A DNA stretch of 27,763 bases from an uncultured Lachnospiraceae bacterium (GCA_949076555.1 CARUOB010000044.1:1-27763), one strand, 5' to 3'; shown: positions 14,178 to 23,452, numbered from the stretch's first letter. Made by a program: numbers and translations. The notes: generated by a model from the letters alone, not told the origin.

Positions 14178-15308
14178 TTATTTTACCCCCACGTTTGTCG
14201 TGATTTCCTGTGCGATCTGCTCCAGCGGCACTACCTGATCCGCCAGTCCCGCGTTCACAACGCTCTTCGGCATCCCGTACACGGCGCATGTGCTCGCTTC
14301 CTGCACAATCACTTGTATTTTCTTTTTCTCCTTCAGATGTTGGATTCCTTCTGTACCGTCCGCACCCATCCCCGTCATCACAACACATACGATCCTGTCA
14401 AACCTGCTGTCCATCAGGGACTCATACATGTAGTTCGCGCAGGGCTTTACCCCTTCTCTCGACGGTTCATCCGAATAGTGGATCGTATACCTGCCCGACG
14501 TATTGACGATATTGAGATGCTTGCCGCCCATGGACACATATACGGTGCCGGGCATAAGCACGTCACCCTCCGCAGCCTCTTTCACGGTAACTTCGCTCAG
14601 GGCGTTCAACCGTTCAGCCAAAGATGCCGTAAAGCCGGGCGGCATATGCTGCACCACCACTACAGGCACTTTCAGATTCGCCGGAAGTTTCGGAATGACC
14701 GACTGCAGAGCCTTGGGACCTCCTGTGGAGCTGGCCAGCGCCACGATCTGGGTGCCCGGATTGTAAACCGCCTTGCCCGAAGGAGGCGCCGGTGCCCTTC
14801 TCTCCGGTTTTTCCGCAGCCGGAACCGCACCCGTCCTGCCCGCAGGCGTTCTCACCGCTCCTGGCTTAGACGATACAGATCCCAGAGGAGCCGTCGTTAG
14901 CACCTGATCTTCCAAATCCGTCACCGCAGCGAGAATCCGCAGCAACCCCTGGCTGAAAGTCCCGTTACGGCAGTCCAGCGCACTGGTAGGCTTGTGGATA
15001 AAATCCAGCGCTCCCAGTTCCAGCGCGTCAAGCGTAACCTTCGCGCCATCCGCCGTATCCGTGCTGGCCATGATGATCTTCGCCGAGATTTTGCGCTTCT
15101 GCAGCTCCTTCAAAAGCTCCAGACCGTTCATCTGCGGCATGTTCACATCCAGCACCACCGCGTCATAGGTTTTTCTGCTCAGCAGACTCAGTGCATCCAG
15201 ACCGTTTACCGCCCTGTCCTGTACACGGAATCGTTTATCTGATTCAATTATATCACAGAGCACTCTTCTCATGAGTGCAGAGTCGTCAACCAGCAATATA
15301 TTTTTCAT
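14178..15308 (-). CDS. cheB: Receptor methylesterase/deamidase CheB
   Basis: CheB removes methyl groups from chemoreceptors and can deamidate glutamines; phosphorylation by CheA activates it. The receiver domain (1-120) has Asp8/Asp9 and phosphoacceptor Asp54 (VVLDVNMP). A Pro/Ala-rich linker (about 140-180) leads to the esterase domain with the catalytic Ser in ASSTGGPKAL, His in VVQHMPPGFT and Asp in MTGMGADG. Length is 376 aa. The start ATG 15308 has GGAGG 6 bases upstream. One base separates its stop from the cheA start. Confidence 0.97.
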   Translation of the reverse strand: MKNILLVDDSALMRRVLCDIIESDKRFRVQDRAVNGLDALSLLSRKTYDAVVLDVNMPQMNGLELLKELQKRKISAKIIMASTDTADGAKVTLDALELGALDFIHKPTSALDCRNGTFSQGLLRILAAVTDLEDQVLTTAPLGSVSSKPGAVRTPAGRTGAVPAAEKPERRAPAPPSGKAVYNPGTQIVALASSTGGPKALQSVIPKLPANLKVPVVVVQHMPPGFTASLAERLNALSEVTVKEAAEGDVLMPGTVYVSMGGKHLNIVNTSGRYTIHYSDEPSREGVKPCANYMYESLMDSRFDRIVCVVMTGMGADGTEGIQHLKEKKKIQVIVQEASTCAVYGMPKSVVNAGLADQVVPLEQIAQEITTNVGVK

Positions 15309-15325
15309 TTTTTACCTCCGGCAGA

Positions 15326-16051
15326 TCAGCCTCCCGCTTTTTTATGGGTTTTCCTCGCCTCGTCAAAAATATACTGAATTATTTCCTCCCGATCCTGCGG
15401 GTCTACGTTCACATACTGTACACGATGATCGAATACACCCGGTTCCTTCTCCAGCTCGTTCACCGCCAAAACCTTGCCCACAAGCCGGTACTCCTTTTCT
15501 TTTCCCTCAATCTGCAAACTGTACTTACACAAAATCAAACTGTTCACTTCGTATGCGTAGTATGAGACAAACCGCATTCCTCCGCCGCTGATATCCACAA
15601 TCACGCTGCTCTTAAGCGGCAGCTCCGGCAGAAGCTCATCCTGCGCCGCAATGTCTATCTCCTCCTCGCCAATCTCTCTGGAATCCATCTCCAGCGCACA
15701 ACTGAAGCGGTAATACTCGCGTCTCTGATAATTTCGCAGATTGCTCGTCAAATCCATCACCAGCATATACTGTCCGTTGAACTTGTAGCGGTCTACTACC
15801 CGGGCAGTACACTGATAAACAATGTTGTTCCCGAAAAAATACATATCATACTCGCCGCCTACCGGCAAAAGAATCAGCTTGCCGTTCTCAATCGGCATGC
15901 CGATCTCCAAACGCCTCCCTGTCAGTATTTTAAGCACCCGACTTCGATAGGTTTTGCGCTGTCTGCTGTCCTCCGGCTCTAGCTCACTGCCTATCGCTCT
16001 CAGTTCTATCTCTCCTCCCGGTAGCGCGTACTTTGATAAAATGTCTGACAT
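15326..16051 (-). CDS. PilZ domain c-di-GMP receptor, YcgR-like
   Basis: The 241-aa protein has an N-terminal YcgR-type beta domain (about residues 8-105) and a C-terminal PilZ domain. Both c-di-GMP binding motifs are present: R-x-x-x-R at Arg111-Arg115 and D-x-S-x-x-G at Asp153-Ser155-Gly158. In the YcgR family, c-di-GMP-bound protein slows or biases the motor by touching the stator or switch. The place between flhG and cheB, with GGGAGG 6 bases before ATG 16051, makes it part of the operon and so co-expressed with the motor. B. subtilis keeps its counterpart (YpfA/DgrA) elsewhere. No membrane segment is seen. Confidence 0.92.
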   Translation of the reverse strand: MSDILSKYALPGGEIELRAIGSELEPEDSRQRKTYRSRVLKILTGRRLEIGMPIENGKLILLPVGGEYDMYFFGNNIVYQCTARVVDRYKFNGQYMLVMDLTSNLRNYQRREYYRFSCALEMDSREIGEEEIDIAAQDELLPELPLKSSVIVDISGGGMRFVSYYAYEVNSLILCKYSLQIEGKEKEYRLVGKVLAVNELEKEPGVFDHRVQYVNVDPQDREEIIQYIFDEARKTHKKAGG

Positions 16052-16062
16052 CTCCTACCTCC

Positions 16063-16080
16063 CGGCCGAGATTCCGGCCG
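16063..16080 (-). promoter_or_regulatory. GC hairpin between flhG and the PilZ gene
   Basis: CGGCCG (16075-16080) and CGGCCG (16063-16068) can pair around a 6-base loop in the mRNA. The hairpin directly abuts the GGGAGG ribosome binding site of the PilZ gene and has no U-tract, so it is not an intrinsic terminator. A role in mRNA processing or in lowering PilZ translation is possible but unproven. Confidence 0.4.
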
Positions 16081-16082
16081 CT

Positions 16083-16958
16083 TTATTTTCCGGAAATGAT
16101 ATGGGAAAAAAATGCCGCCATACCACGCCGCGGAATATTTTTATTTAATTCTTTATTCATCAGCTTCGCCGCGATGATCTCATAGGCGATGGCCGATCTT
16201 GCTTTGGGATTATCCAAGGATACCGGCATCTGCTGCATCACGGCCTTCGCCAGCATTTGATCCTGCGGTATCATGCCCAGATAGGAAATCGGCACCTGCA
16301 GATAGCGCGCCACCACCGTTTCCAGTTTCCCGTAAAGTGCCAGCGCCTCCTGCTCTCCCGACACTTTGTTGGCCACCACCTTAACCTGCGTTCTGTCCTC
16401 CCTGTAGCGGGGATGGCGCCCAAGGGCCTTTAACAGCGAATAGGAATCCGTGATCGAAGTTGGCTCCGGCGTGGTCACCAGAAGAATTTCGCCGCTGGCC
16501 ACAAGAAACTCCAAAACCGCGTCGGAAATCCCTGCTCCGGTATCCACGATAATCGTTTCCGCCATCTCGTCAAGTTCCGCCAGATTGTCGATAATCGTGC
16601 CCAGATTATCCTTATCCAGATTCGACATGCCCGTGATGCCGGAACCGCCTGATATGAATCCCACTTCCATCGGTCCCCATGTGATGATATCCTTAATACT
16701 CTTGCCTTGGTATATTAAATCACACAAGTTATGTTTCGGAACGGCGCCGAACATGATTTCTATGTTTGCAAGCCCGAAATCCGCGTCCAGAATAATCACT
16801 TTCTGCCCCATCCTGCGAAACTGTATGGCAAGATTGATGGCCGTGTTCGATTTTCCCACGCCCCCCTTGCCGCTCGTGACGGTAATGACCCTGGCCAGAG
16901 GACGCTTCGGGGGCGCACTGCCCTTAATTATCCTTCTCAGTTGTTCAGCCTGATCCAT
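16083..16958 (-). CDS. flhG: Flagellar number regulator FlhG (MinD-like ATPase)
   Basis: FlhG is a MinD/ParA-type ATPase that limits flagellar number and stimulates the FlhF GTPase. The N-terminus carries DQAEQLR (residues 2-8), the activator helix known to contact FlhF. The deviant Walker A motif is SGKGGVGKS (29-37), followed by ILDADFGLANIEI, and a C-terminal amphipathic membrane-targeting tail is plausible (291 aa). Start ATG 16958 with GGAGG 9 bases upstream. The DQAEQLR motif and the flhF neighbour separate it from MinD of cell division. Confidence 0.95.
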   Translation of the reverse strand: MDQAEQLRRIIKGSAPPKRPLARVITVTSGKGGVGKSNTAINLAIQFRRMGQKVIILDADFGLANIEIMFGAVPKHNLCDLIYQGKSIKDIITWGPMEVGFISGGSGITGMSNLDKDNLGTIIDNLAELDEMAETIIVDTGAGISDAVLEFLVASGEILLVTTPEPTSITDSYSLLKALGRHPRYREDRTQVKVVANKVSGEQEALALYGKLETVVARYLQVPISYLGMIPQDQMLAKAVMQQMPVSLDNPKARSAIAYEIIAAKLMNKELNKNIPRRGMAAFFSHIISGK

Positions 16959-16974
16959 TAACTGGGCCTCCTCA

Positions 16975-18210
16975 TTAGTTCTTCCCTCCGAGCAGTCTTT
17001 TGACCGTCTTTTGCGGATTAAAGTCCTCTATATCATCCGGCACATTCTGTCCGTACGTGACATAGGACAAAGACGCCCCCGTATAAAGACGCAGATTCAA
17101 AAGATTTCCCAGCGTCGTCGTCTCATCCAGCTTCGTAAAAATTAACTTGTAATCCGACATTTCCTTATAAGAATCCGCTATGCTGATCAGATCCTTGTAC
17201 TTCGTCGTGGCGCTCAAAACGAGGTGCACTTCGCTCTCCACCCTGTCGTCTACGGAATGTATAATATTGCGCATGTTATCTTTCTGGGTCGTGTTCTGAT
17301 GGGAGTGCCCCGCCGTGTCGATCAGAATATAGTCGTAATCCCTAAAGTCCTCCAGCGCCTTGTTGATTTCCTCCACCGTATAGATTACCCGAAAAGGCAC
17401 CTCTAGAATATTCGCATAGGTGCGCAGCTGCTCCGCCGCTGCAATACGGTACGTATCCGCTGTCAGAAGCGCCACCTTCTTTTTCTCATCCACACGGAAT
17501 TTCGAGGCAATCTTGGCGATCGTGGTCGTCTTTCCAACGCCTGTGGGACCGATGAAAAACACCAGTTTGATGCCGCTTGCCGCCGGTTCGATGCTGCTGG
17601 GCTTGCCGAATTTCAGAATCATTTTCTGGTAAATGTTCGCCAGCGCATAATCAAAGGGAATATTCGGCTTATTAATCAGCTCGATCTCATCCATGATCTC
17701 TTTGGCGTACTTCTCATCCACCTCATTCTCCAGCATGGTGTTGTGCAGAAGACGCATGAATTTATCCGTCTCCGTCTCCTCTTTTTCCGCTTCTCCCTCT
17801 CTCTGTTCTTCCTTCTCCTCCTCCGGTTTTTGGAGCTGCTGCTCTAAGAGCGACTGCAAACTGTCCAGCTTCTCTTCAATGGCGCTGTTATTTTCCCGTT
17901 TTTCTTTTACGACGCTGCCGTTATCCCGCTTCTCCGGCGTTTCGATAACAGGTGTATTTTTAGCTGTCTCTTCTTCCTTATTCTGGCTTGAGGCTATCAC
18001 GCTGCTAATGGCGGATACCGCCGCCGTCAGCTTCTCGCTCTCCTCCTCAAGCGCCACCGTGACCTCCACCATGGGCGATTTCAGAAACGCGAATAGGCCC
18101 TTGCTTTTCACGGGCTTCACGTTCATGACGACCACGCCTTCTCCCAGTTCCGCTCTGGCGTTATCAATCGCTTCCTTTTCTGTTTTTGCAGTAAATTTTT
18201 TAATAATCAT
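16975..18210 (-). CDS. flhF: Flagellar biosynthesis GTPase FlhF
   Basis: FlhF is an SRP-family GTPase that marks the site of flagellar assembly. The N-terminal B domain (residues 1-60) is followed by a long charged segment rich in Glu and Lys (about 75-150), the N domain, and the G domain with P-loop GPTGVGKTT (221-229), the TADTYRIAAAEQLR segment (250-263) and IDTAGHSHQN. It is 411 aa, within the usual range. It is paired with flhG, its activator, immediately downstream (16 bases). Confidence 0.96.
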   Translation of the reverse strand: MIIKKFTAKTEKEAIDNARAELGEGVVVMNVKPVKSKGLFAFLKSPMVEVTVALEEESEKLTAAVSAISSVIASSQNKEEETAKNTPVIETPEKRDNGSVVKEKRENNSAIEEKLDSLQSLLEQQLQKPEEEKEEQREGEAEKEETETDKFMRLLHNTMLENEVDEKYAKEIMDEIELINKPNIPFDYALANIYQKMILKFGKPSSIEPAASGIKLVFFIGPTGVGKTTTIAKIASKFRVDEKKKVALLTADTYRIAAAEQLRTYANILEVPFRVIYTVEEINKALEDFRDYDYILIDTAGHSHQNTTQKDNMRNIIHSVDDRVESEVHLVLSATTKYKDLISIADSYKEMSDYKLIFTKLDETTTLGNLLNLRLYTGASLSYVTYGQNVPDDIEDFNPQKTVKRLLGGKN

Positions 18211-20252
18211 TATGCTGTCACCATCCCAACAGACTGTAATTCAACGCTGGATTCCACCTCGTTATAGGACACAACAACCAAATCTTTATAGTAGTCCTCC
18301 GTCAGCTTCTTAAAATAAGCACGCACAATGGGGGACGTAATCACAAGCGGGATCTTTCCCAGATCCTCCAGCTTCTTGATCTCCACGCCAAGCGCTTCCA
18401 TAATGCGCTTGGTCTTTGCCGGATCGAGGGTCAGATAAGCCCCCTGCTCGGTCTGCTTGACGCTTGCCATAATCTCCTGCTCCAGCTTCGGGTCTAAGGT
18501 CACCACGCTGGTGGTCTCGTTGGCCGGGAAGAACTTGCCTGAAATCGCGCGCTTCAAACTCTGTCTGACATATTCCGTCAGAATATCCGTATCCCTTGTG
18601 GTCGTTGCGTAGTCCGCAAGCGTCTCGAACACCGTGAGCAGATCTCTGATGGAAATGCCTTCCCGCAGGAGGTTCTGCAGCACTTTTTGTATCTCGCCGA
18701 GTCCCAAAAGTTTGGGCACAAGCTCCTCCACCAATGAAGGATTGGATTCTTTTAAATTGTCCACCAGACTTTGTACATCCTGTCTTGTCAGAAGCTCCGA
18801 TATGTACTGTCTGATAATCTCTGTCAGGTGCGTCGCTATGATGGACGGCGGATCTACGACTGTATAGCCCATGCTCTCCGCACGCTCTCTCTGCCCCTCC
18901 GTAATCCAGATGGCCGGCAGATGGAAGGACGGCTCGAAGGTGGGAATACCTGTGATCTCCTCCTCCACGTAACCGGGATTCATGGCCATATAGTGGTCGA
19001 AAAGAATCTCGCCTTCGCTGACCTGCACTCCCTTTATTTTAATAATATATTGGTTCGGATTCAACTGTATGTTATCACGCAGGCGGATAATCGGCACAAC
19101 CGTACCAAGCTCCAGCGCAATCTGTCTTCTGATCATAACCACGCGGTCCAGAAGATCGCCGCCCTGATTGACGTCCGCCAGCGGAATGATACCGTAACCG
19201 AACTCCAGCTCGATGGGGTCCACCTGCAAAAGTGAGGTAACGTTCTCGGGCTGTCTGATTTCCTCCGCCGCCGCTTCCTCCTCGTCCGCCTCGTGCTCGA
19301 TCACGGCAGTCTCTATGGTACCGGCCATCACTCTGCCGACTACCACAAATATCAGGCCAAGACCCACAAACACCACCGGATTTAAGGGGGTGACAATTCC
19401 CAGAAAGGCCAGCACCGCACCCACCAGATACAGTACCTTGGGCGTACCGAAGAGCTGGCTGATCAGAACCGTACCGAAATCCGCCTCCTTGGAGCCCTTC
19501 GTCACAAGAATACCTGTGGCAAGAGAGATCAACAGAGACGGAATCTGGCTCACCAGACCGTCACCGATGGTCAGAATCGTATATTTGTTGAGCGCCTCGA
19601 CTGCCTCCAAGCCCTGCCTGAACACGCCGAAGGAAATACCGCCCACGATATTGATAAAGGTGATCACCAGACCCGCGGTCGCATCTCCCTTTACATACTT
19701 CACGGCACCGTCCATGGAACCGAAAAAGGTGGATTCCTCCTGAATTTTTTCCCGGCGTCTCTTCGCCTCCTCATCCGTGATGGCCCCGGTATTTAAGTCC
19801 GCGTCAATGGCCATCTGCTTACCGGGCATCGCGTCCAGCGTAAATCTCGCCGTTACCTCAGCCACACGCTCGGAACCTTTGTTGATGATCATAAACTGCA
19901 CGATAATCAAAATCAGGAATACGAGGACACCGATCAGAAGATCACCGCCGCCCACATACTGACCGAAAGTCTGTACCACGTTACCGGCATCGCCTTCCGA
20001 CAAAATCAGTCTCGTGGAGGATACGTTCAGCGCAATCCTGAATACGGTCGTAAAGAGCAGGATCGTCGGATAAAAAGACATCTGAAGCACTTCATTGGCG
20101 AACATACAGCCAAACATAATGGTAAAGGCGACCGCGATATTGCAGGCCAGAAGAACGTCCAAAAGTCCCGACTTAATCGGAACGATCAGCATAATAAAAG
20201 CCGCCAAAAGATACAGGGTAACGCCAACGTCTCCAATCTTCAGCTTCTGCAC
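18210..20252 (-). CDS. flhA: Flagellar export gate protein FlhA
   Basis: FlhA is the largest export-gate protein; its cytoplasmic ring docks chaperone-substrate complexes. The 680-aa length is typical. About eight transmembrane helices occupy residues 1-320, including the FHIPEP-family signature region RFTLDAMPGKQMAIDADL and the following acidic loop. The soluble C-terminal domain runs from about residue 340. The start is GTG at 20252, set by GGAGG at 20262-20266 with 9 bases of spacing; the nearby ATG is out of frame. The stop overlaps the flhF ATG by one base. Confidence 0.97.
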   Translation of the reverse strand: MQKLKIGDVGVTLYLLAAFIMLIVPIKSGLLDVLLACNIAVAFTIMFGCMFANEVLQMSFYPTILLFTTVFRIALNVSSTRLILSEGDAGNVVQTFGQYVGGGDLLIGVLVFLILIIVQFMIINKGSERVAEVTARFTLDAMPGKQMAIDADLNTGAITDEEAKRRREKIQEESTFFGSMDGAVKYVKGDATAGLVITFINIVGGISFGVFRQGLEAVEALNKYTILTIGDGLVSQIPSLLISLATGILVTKGSKEADFGTVLISQLFGTPKVLYLVGAVLAFLGIVTPLNPVVFVGLGLIFVVVGRVMAGTIETAVIEHEADEEEAAAEEIRQPENVTSLLQVDPIELEFGYGIIPLADVNQGGDLLDRVVMIRRQIALELGTVVPIIRLRDNIQLNPNQYIIKIKGVQVSEGEILFDHYMAMNPGYVEEEITGIPTFEPSFHLPAIWITEGQRERAESMGYTVVDPPSIIATHLTEIIRQYISELLTRQDVQSLVDNLKESNPSLVEELVPKLLGLGEIQKVLQNLLREGISIRDLLTVFETLADYATTTRDTDILTEYVRQSLKRAISGKFFPANETTSVVTLDPKLEQEIMASVKQTEQGAYLTLDPAKTKRIMEALGVEIKKLEDLGKIPLVITSPIVRAYFKKLTEDYYKDLVVVSYNEVESSVELQSVGMVTA

Positions 20253-20303
20253 CGCGCATCACCTCCTTTCACAATAATAACACTCGTTACTTAACATTCT
20301 GGT

Positions 20304-21416
20304 TCAGACCTTGCCCTTTAAGTGGTAGACGAAAGCCAGCACCTCCGCCACCGCCTGATACAGCTCCGGCGGCACCACGCTTCCCACGTCCACATTCGCG
20401 TAGAGCATACGGGCAAGTGGTTTGTTTTCCACAATCTCGATGTGGTTTTCTTTGGCCACATCCTTAATCTTCTGCGCCAGATAATCGGCGCCTTTCGCCA
20501 CCACAAAGGGGGCGTCGTACCGCTCCGGCTCATACTTGATTGCCACGGCATAATGGGTCGGGTTTGTGATGACCACGTCCGCCTCGGGAAGCTGCTGCAT
20601 CATACGGCGTCTGGAGGCTTCCATCATGCGCTGTCTCTGCTTGCTCTTGACCTGAGGGTCACCTTCCTGGTTCTTGTACTCGTCCTTGACTTCCTGCTTC
20701 GTCATTTTCATGTCCTTTTTGAACTTGATTTTCTGATAGGCGAAGTCAGCGGCCGCAATCAGCATATAAAACAGGGATATCCGGATTCCCAGATTAATTA
20801 CCAGTATGCCGATCTGAACGATTCCCTGATTCAAAGATATATCGTAAAGCATGTAAATCGGGGGCATATTTTCCTCAAGATAATTATACACCACATACCC
20901 GATTAACGACAGCTTCAAAACGGATTTTAAAAGTTCCATCAGCGAATTTGGCGAAAAGATCCGCTTGACGCCGCTTACCGGATTCAGCTTGTTGAACTTC
21001 GGCTTGAGCGGCTTCGTCGTTATCTTCCATTTCACCTGTAAAAGATTTGTGATAAACGCCACCAGAAAACCCACAAGCAGAAAAGGCGCGATAATCTGCA
21101 GTATCCGCATCAGGGCGCTCACAAAAAGCATCCGGAAAGTCTCTGTCTGGATATGCCCTCCGTAGAGCTTCGAATACGCCGGAATCTGGGAATAAATGCT
21201 CTGCATCGTTCCCACAAAAACCGTTCCCATGTACTCCACAAGAAAGCGTAGCATCAAAAAGGCTGCCAACATCTCAAAAGCGTTTGTCACCTCTTTGCTC
21301 TTTGCCACCTGCCCTTCGTTTCGGGCATCCTGCAGCTTTTTGCTGGTAGGCTCTTCCGTTTTTTCTCCGCCAGGCCCATCCTTGGCAAAAAACTGGAGAT
21401 TATACCTTAAAATCAA
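20304..21416 (-). CDS. flhB: Flagellar export switch protein FlhB
   Basis: FlhB controls export specificity: after the hook reaches length, the cytoplasmic domain cleaves itself and filament export begins. The 370-aa protein has the N-terminal amphipathic part ending in GGEKTEEPTSKKLQDAR, four transmembrane helices, a basic linker, and the self-cleavage site Asn285-Pro286-Thr287-His288. The start is TTG at 21416, a rare codon supported by GGAGG at 21424-21428 with 7 bases of spacing and by a 4-base TTGA overlap with the fliR stop. No in-frame ATG would keep the conserved N-terminus. Confidence 0.96.
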   Translation of the reverse strand: MILRYNLQFFAKDGPGGEKTEEPTSKKLQDARNEGQVAKSKEVTNAFEMLAAFLMLRFLVEYMGTVFVGTMQSIYSQIPAYSKLYGGHIQTETFRMLFVSALMRILQIIAPFLLVGFLVAFITNLLQVKWKITTKPLKPKFNKLNPVSGVKRIFSPNSLMELLKSVLKLSLIGYVVYNYLEENMPPIYMLYDISLNQGIVQIGILVINLGIRISLFYMLIAAADFAYQKIKFKKDMKMTKQEVKDEYKNQEGDPQVKSKQRQRMMEASRRRMMQQLPEADVVITNPTHYAVAIKYEPERYDAPFVVAKGADYLAQKIKDVAKENHIEIVENKPLARMLYANVDVGSVVPPELYQAVAEVLAFVYHLKGKV

Positions 21417-22192
21417 ATCATCCCCTCCACAAAAGATACAATCATGCGTTTCATCTGCATAAATACGTTGTCTGACAGAGCAGGCAGCATCCGCACCGAC
21501 AAAAAGAGGATACCCAATCCCACAAGCACCTTAAACTGCATGCCGACGGCAAACATGTTAAGCTGCGGGGACACCTTGGCAAGTACGCCAAGCACACAGT
21601 TTAAAAATATCATAGCACAAAAAATTGGCAGGATAATGCGGAACCCGATAGCGATATAATCCCCCAGAAACAGAAAAATGGACTCCAGCAGCGCTTCCTG
21701 CTTAAAGACCGCGCCGTTTATCGGAATTAAGGTAAAGGTATCCGCCAGCGCCCTGATCAAATACTGGTAGAAACCTGAAATAATCATGAAAAGCGTAAAC
21801 ATATACTGATAAAATACACCCGTAAAGGTGGCCTGCTCTCTGGTCGTCGGGTCCATCAGGGAGACCATGGATAAACCGATCTCCATATCCGCGATACTTC
21901 CCGCAAAAGAAGTTACTGTGGTACAGATCTGCGCACCCCAGCCGATCAAAAAACCGGTCAGAGCCTCCTTCATCACGATGAGCGCATAGCCCAGAATCGT
22001 GTCATAAACCACCTCGTTCCGATCTACCGACAGGTAGAGCAGATAGGCAAAAAAGATACTGAAACCGGCTTTTACCCTCCGGGGCACATTCGGCATACTG
22101 AAAAACGGAGCAATATACATAAAGCAACTGACCCGCACGAGAATCAACAGAAAATATTCCAAATCCGCATAAGTGAAGCTGATATCTAACAT
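21413..22192 (-). CDS. fliR: Flagellar export gate protein FliR
   Basis: FliR caps the FliP-FliQ helical channel and contacts FlhB. The protein is about 259 aa with several transmembrane helices; the N-terminal VRVSCFMYIAPFF and the middle KEALTGFLIGWGAQ segments are typical. I place the start at ATG 22192 (MLDISF...) because FliR normally starts a few residues before this first helix and a GGTGGG sequence lies upstream. A GTG at 22213 would add 7 residues without a good ribosome binding site. The stop TGA overlaps the flhB start codon (TTGA). Confidence 0.95.
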   Translation of the reverse strand: MLDISFTYADLEYFLLILVRVSCFMYIAPFFSMPNVPRRVKAGFSIFFAYLLYLSVDRNEVVYDTILGYALIVMKEALTGFLIGWGAQICTTVTSFAGSIADMEIGLSMVSLMDPTTREQATFTGVFYQYMFTLFMIISGFYQYLIRALADTFTLIPINGAVFKQEALLESIFLFLGDYIAIGFRIILPIFCAMIFLNCVLGVLAKVSPQLNMFAVGMQFKVLVGLGILFLSVRMLPALSDNVFMQMKRMIVSFVEGMI

Positions 22193-22222
22193 AATGTCAC
22201 TTTCCCACCGCACGAATGTCTT

Positions 22223-22492
22223 CTATCGGAGATAGAGATTAAAATCTGTCCATAGCAGTGTCATAAACTCCACCATTTCGTTCATAACCCAGTGCCCCAT
22301 GATCATCAGGGAGAGAAAAATCGCCAGCACCTTCGGCACAAAAGTAAGCGTCTGCTCCTGAATCGACGTAACCGTCTGGAATATACTTACAATCAGACCG
22401 ACAATAAGAGATACCAGAAGCATAGGCGCACTGCACTTGATAATTGTAAAAATTGCCTGTCCGGCAATGGCTGTGACGTCATTGACTGTCAT
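22223..22492 (-). CDS. fliQ: Flagellar export gate protein FliQ
   Basis: FliQ is a small component of the export channel. This is a standard 89-aa protein with two transmembrane helices (about residues 15-38 and 50-72) separated by the conserved short segment FQTVTSIQEQTLTFVPK. Start ATG at 22492; the gene sits between fliP and fliR, 10-40 bases from each. Nothing is unusual about it. Confidence 0.97.
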   Translation of the reverse strand: MTVNDVTAIAGQAIFTIIKCSAPMLLVSLIVGLIVSIFQTVTSIQEQTLTFVPKVLAIFLSLMIMGHWVMNEMVEFMTLLWTDFNLYLR

Positions 22493-22531
22493 TTACCCAC
22501 ACTCCATTCCTCACGTCTGCCAAGCGGCATA

Positions 22532-23452
22532 TCAGTAATAAAAAGATTCCACGACTCCTTTGATCACCAGATACCAGCCGTCCGCCAGCACAAACAGAAG
22601 AATTTTGAACGGCATGGAAATCGTAGTCGGCGGCAGCATCATCATACCCATACTCATAAGAGTAGAAGCCACCACCATATCGATTACAATAAACGGAATA
22701 TATATAAGAAAACCGATAATAAACGCCTGCCGCAGCTCGTTTATGATAAACGCGGGCACCAGCACGCTGATCGGTATGTCATCCAATTCACCGTTCCACT
22801 CGGTACGGCTTAAATCCATAAAGAAATTCACATCGCTTTTCTGGGTCTGTCCGTACATAAACTGTCTGATCGGCGCCGCCGCCGCCGTCAACGCCTCCTC
22901 CTGCGTCAGCTCCCCCGCCTCAAAAGGCACGACCGCATCCGTGTAAACCGCCGCCATCGTCGGCTGCATCACATAGAAGGTCAAAAACAGGGCTATACCG
23001 ATCAACACCGTGTTCGGCGGAGCCGTCTGCGTGTTTAACGCCTGCCTTGCAAAATGGAGTACAATAATAATCCTCGTAAACGAGGTTAACATAATAATCA
23101 ATGACGGTGCAATAGCAATCAAGGTAAGAATGATCAGAATACGCAGTGTACCGTTCACACTGCCATTACCATTGTTGTACGTAACCGTCACCGTATTGGC
23201 GATATTCAGTTCAGCCAGATCTTCAGCGCTCTCAGAAGCACCGGGCGGGTCCACATTGGTTCTCTCATTTTCCGTACCGGTGAGATTGGAGTCCCGGTAA
23301 GGGGTATCAGTCACCACTGATTCCGTCACCGCTTCGGGTCTGTTATCCTCCACTGCATAGGCGTTCTGCCCCCAGCTAAGATACAATATGCCTGCCACCA
23401 TCAGCAGGCATATTAATTTTGCCAAATGATATCCGGAAAAATATCTCTTCAT
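22532..23452 (-). CDS. fliP: Flagellar export gate protein FliP
   Basis: FliP forms, with FliQ and FliR, the membrane channel of the flagellar type III export apparatus. A signal peptide covers about residues 1-33 and ends in AYA. The core begins near residue 103 and contains the hallmarks SFTRIIIVL, APPNTVLIGIALFLTF, and the C-terminal helices with GMMMLPP and KILLFVLADGW. At 306 aa it is longer than the usual 220-255. The extra length is a hydrophilic Asn/Thr/Glu-rich stretch at residues 34-102, between signal peptide and first core helix. It starts inside the end of fliO and is followed by fliQ after 39 bases. Confidence 0.97.
   Translation of the reverse strand: MKRYFSGYHLAKLICLLMVAGILYLSWGQNAYAVEDNRPEAVTESVVTDTPYRDSNLTGTENERTNVDPPGASESAEDLAELNIANTVTVTYNNGNGSVNGTLRILIILTLIAIAPSLIIMLTSFTRIIIVLHFARQALNTQTAPPNTVLIGIALFLTFYVMQPTMAAVYTDAVVPFEAGELTQEEALTAAAAPIRQFMYGQTQKSDVNFFMDLSRTEWNGELDDIPISVLVPAFIINELRQAFIIGFLIYIPFIVIDMVVASTLMSMGMMMLPPTTISMPFKILLFVLADGWYLVIKGVVESFYY

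Noticed and set aside
22193..22213. Upstream GTG start for fliR
   Set aside because: No ribosome binding site, and the seven extra residues are not typical of FliR.
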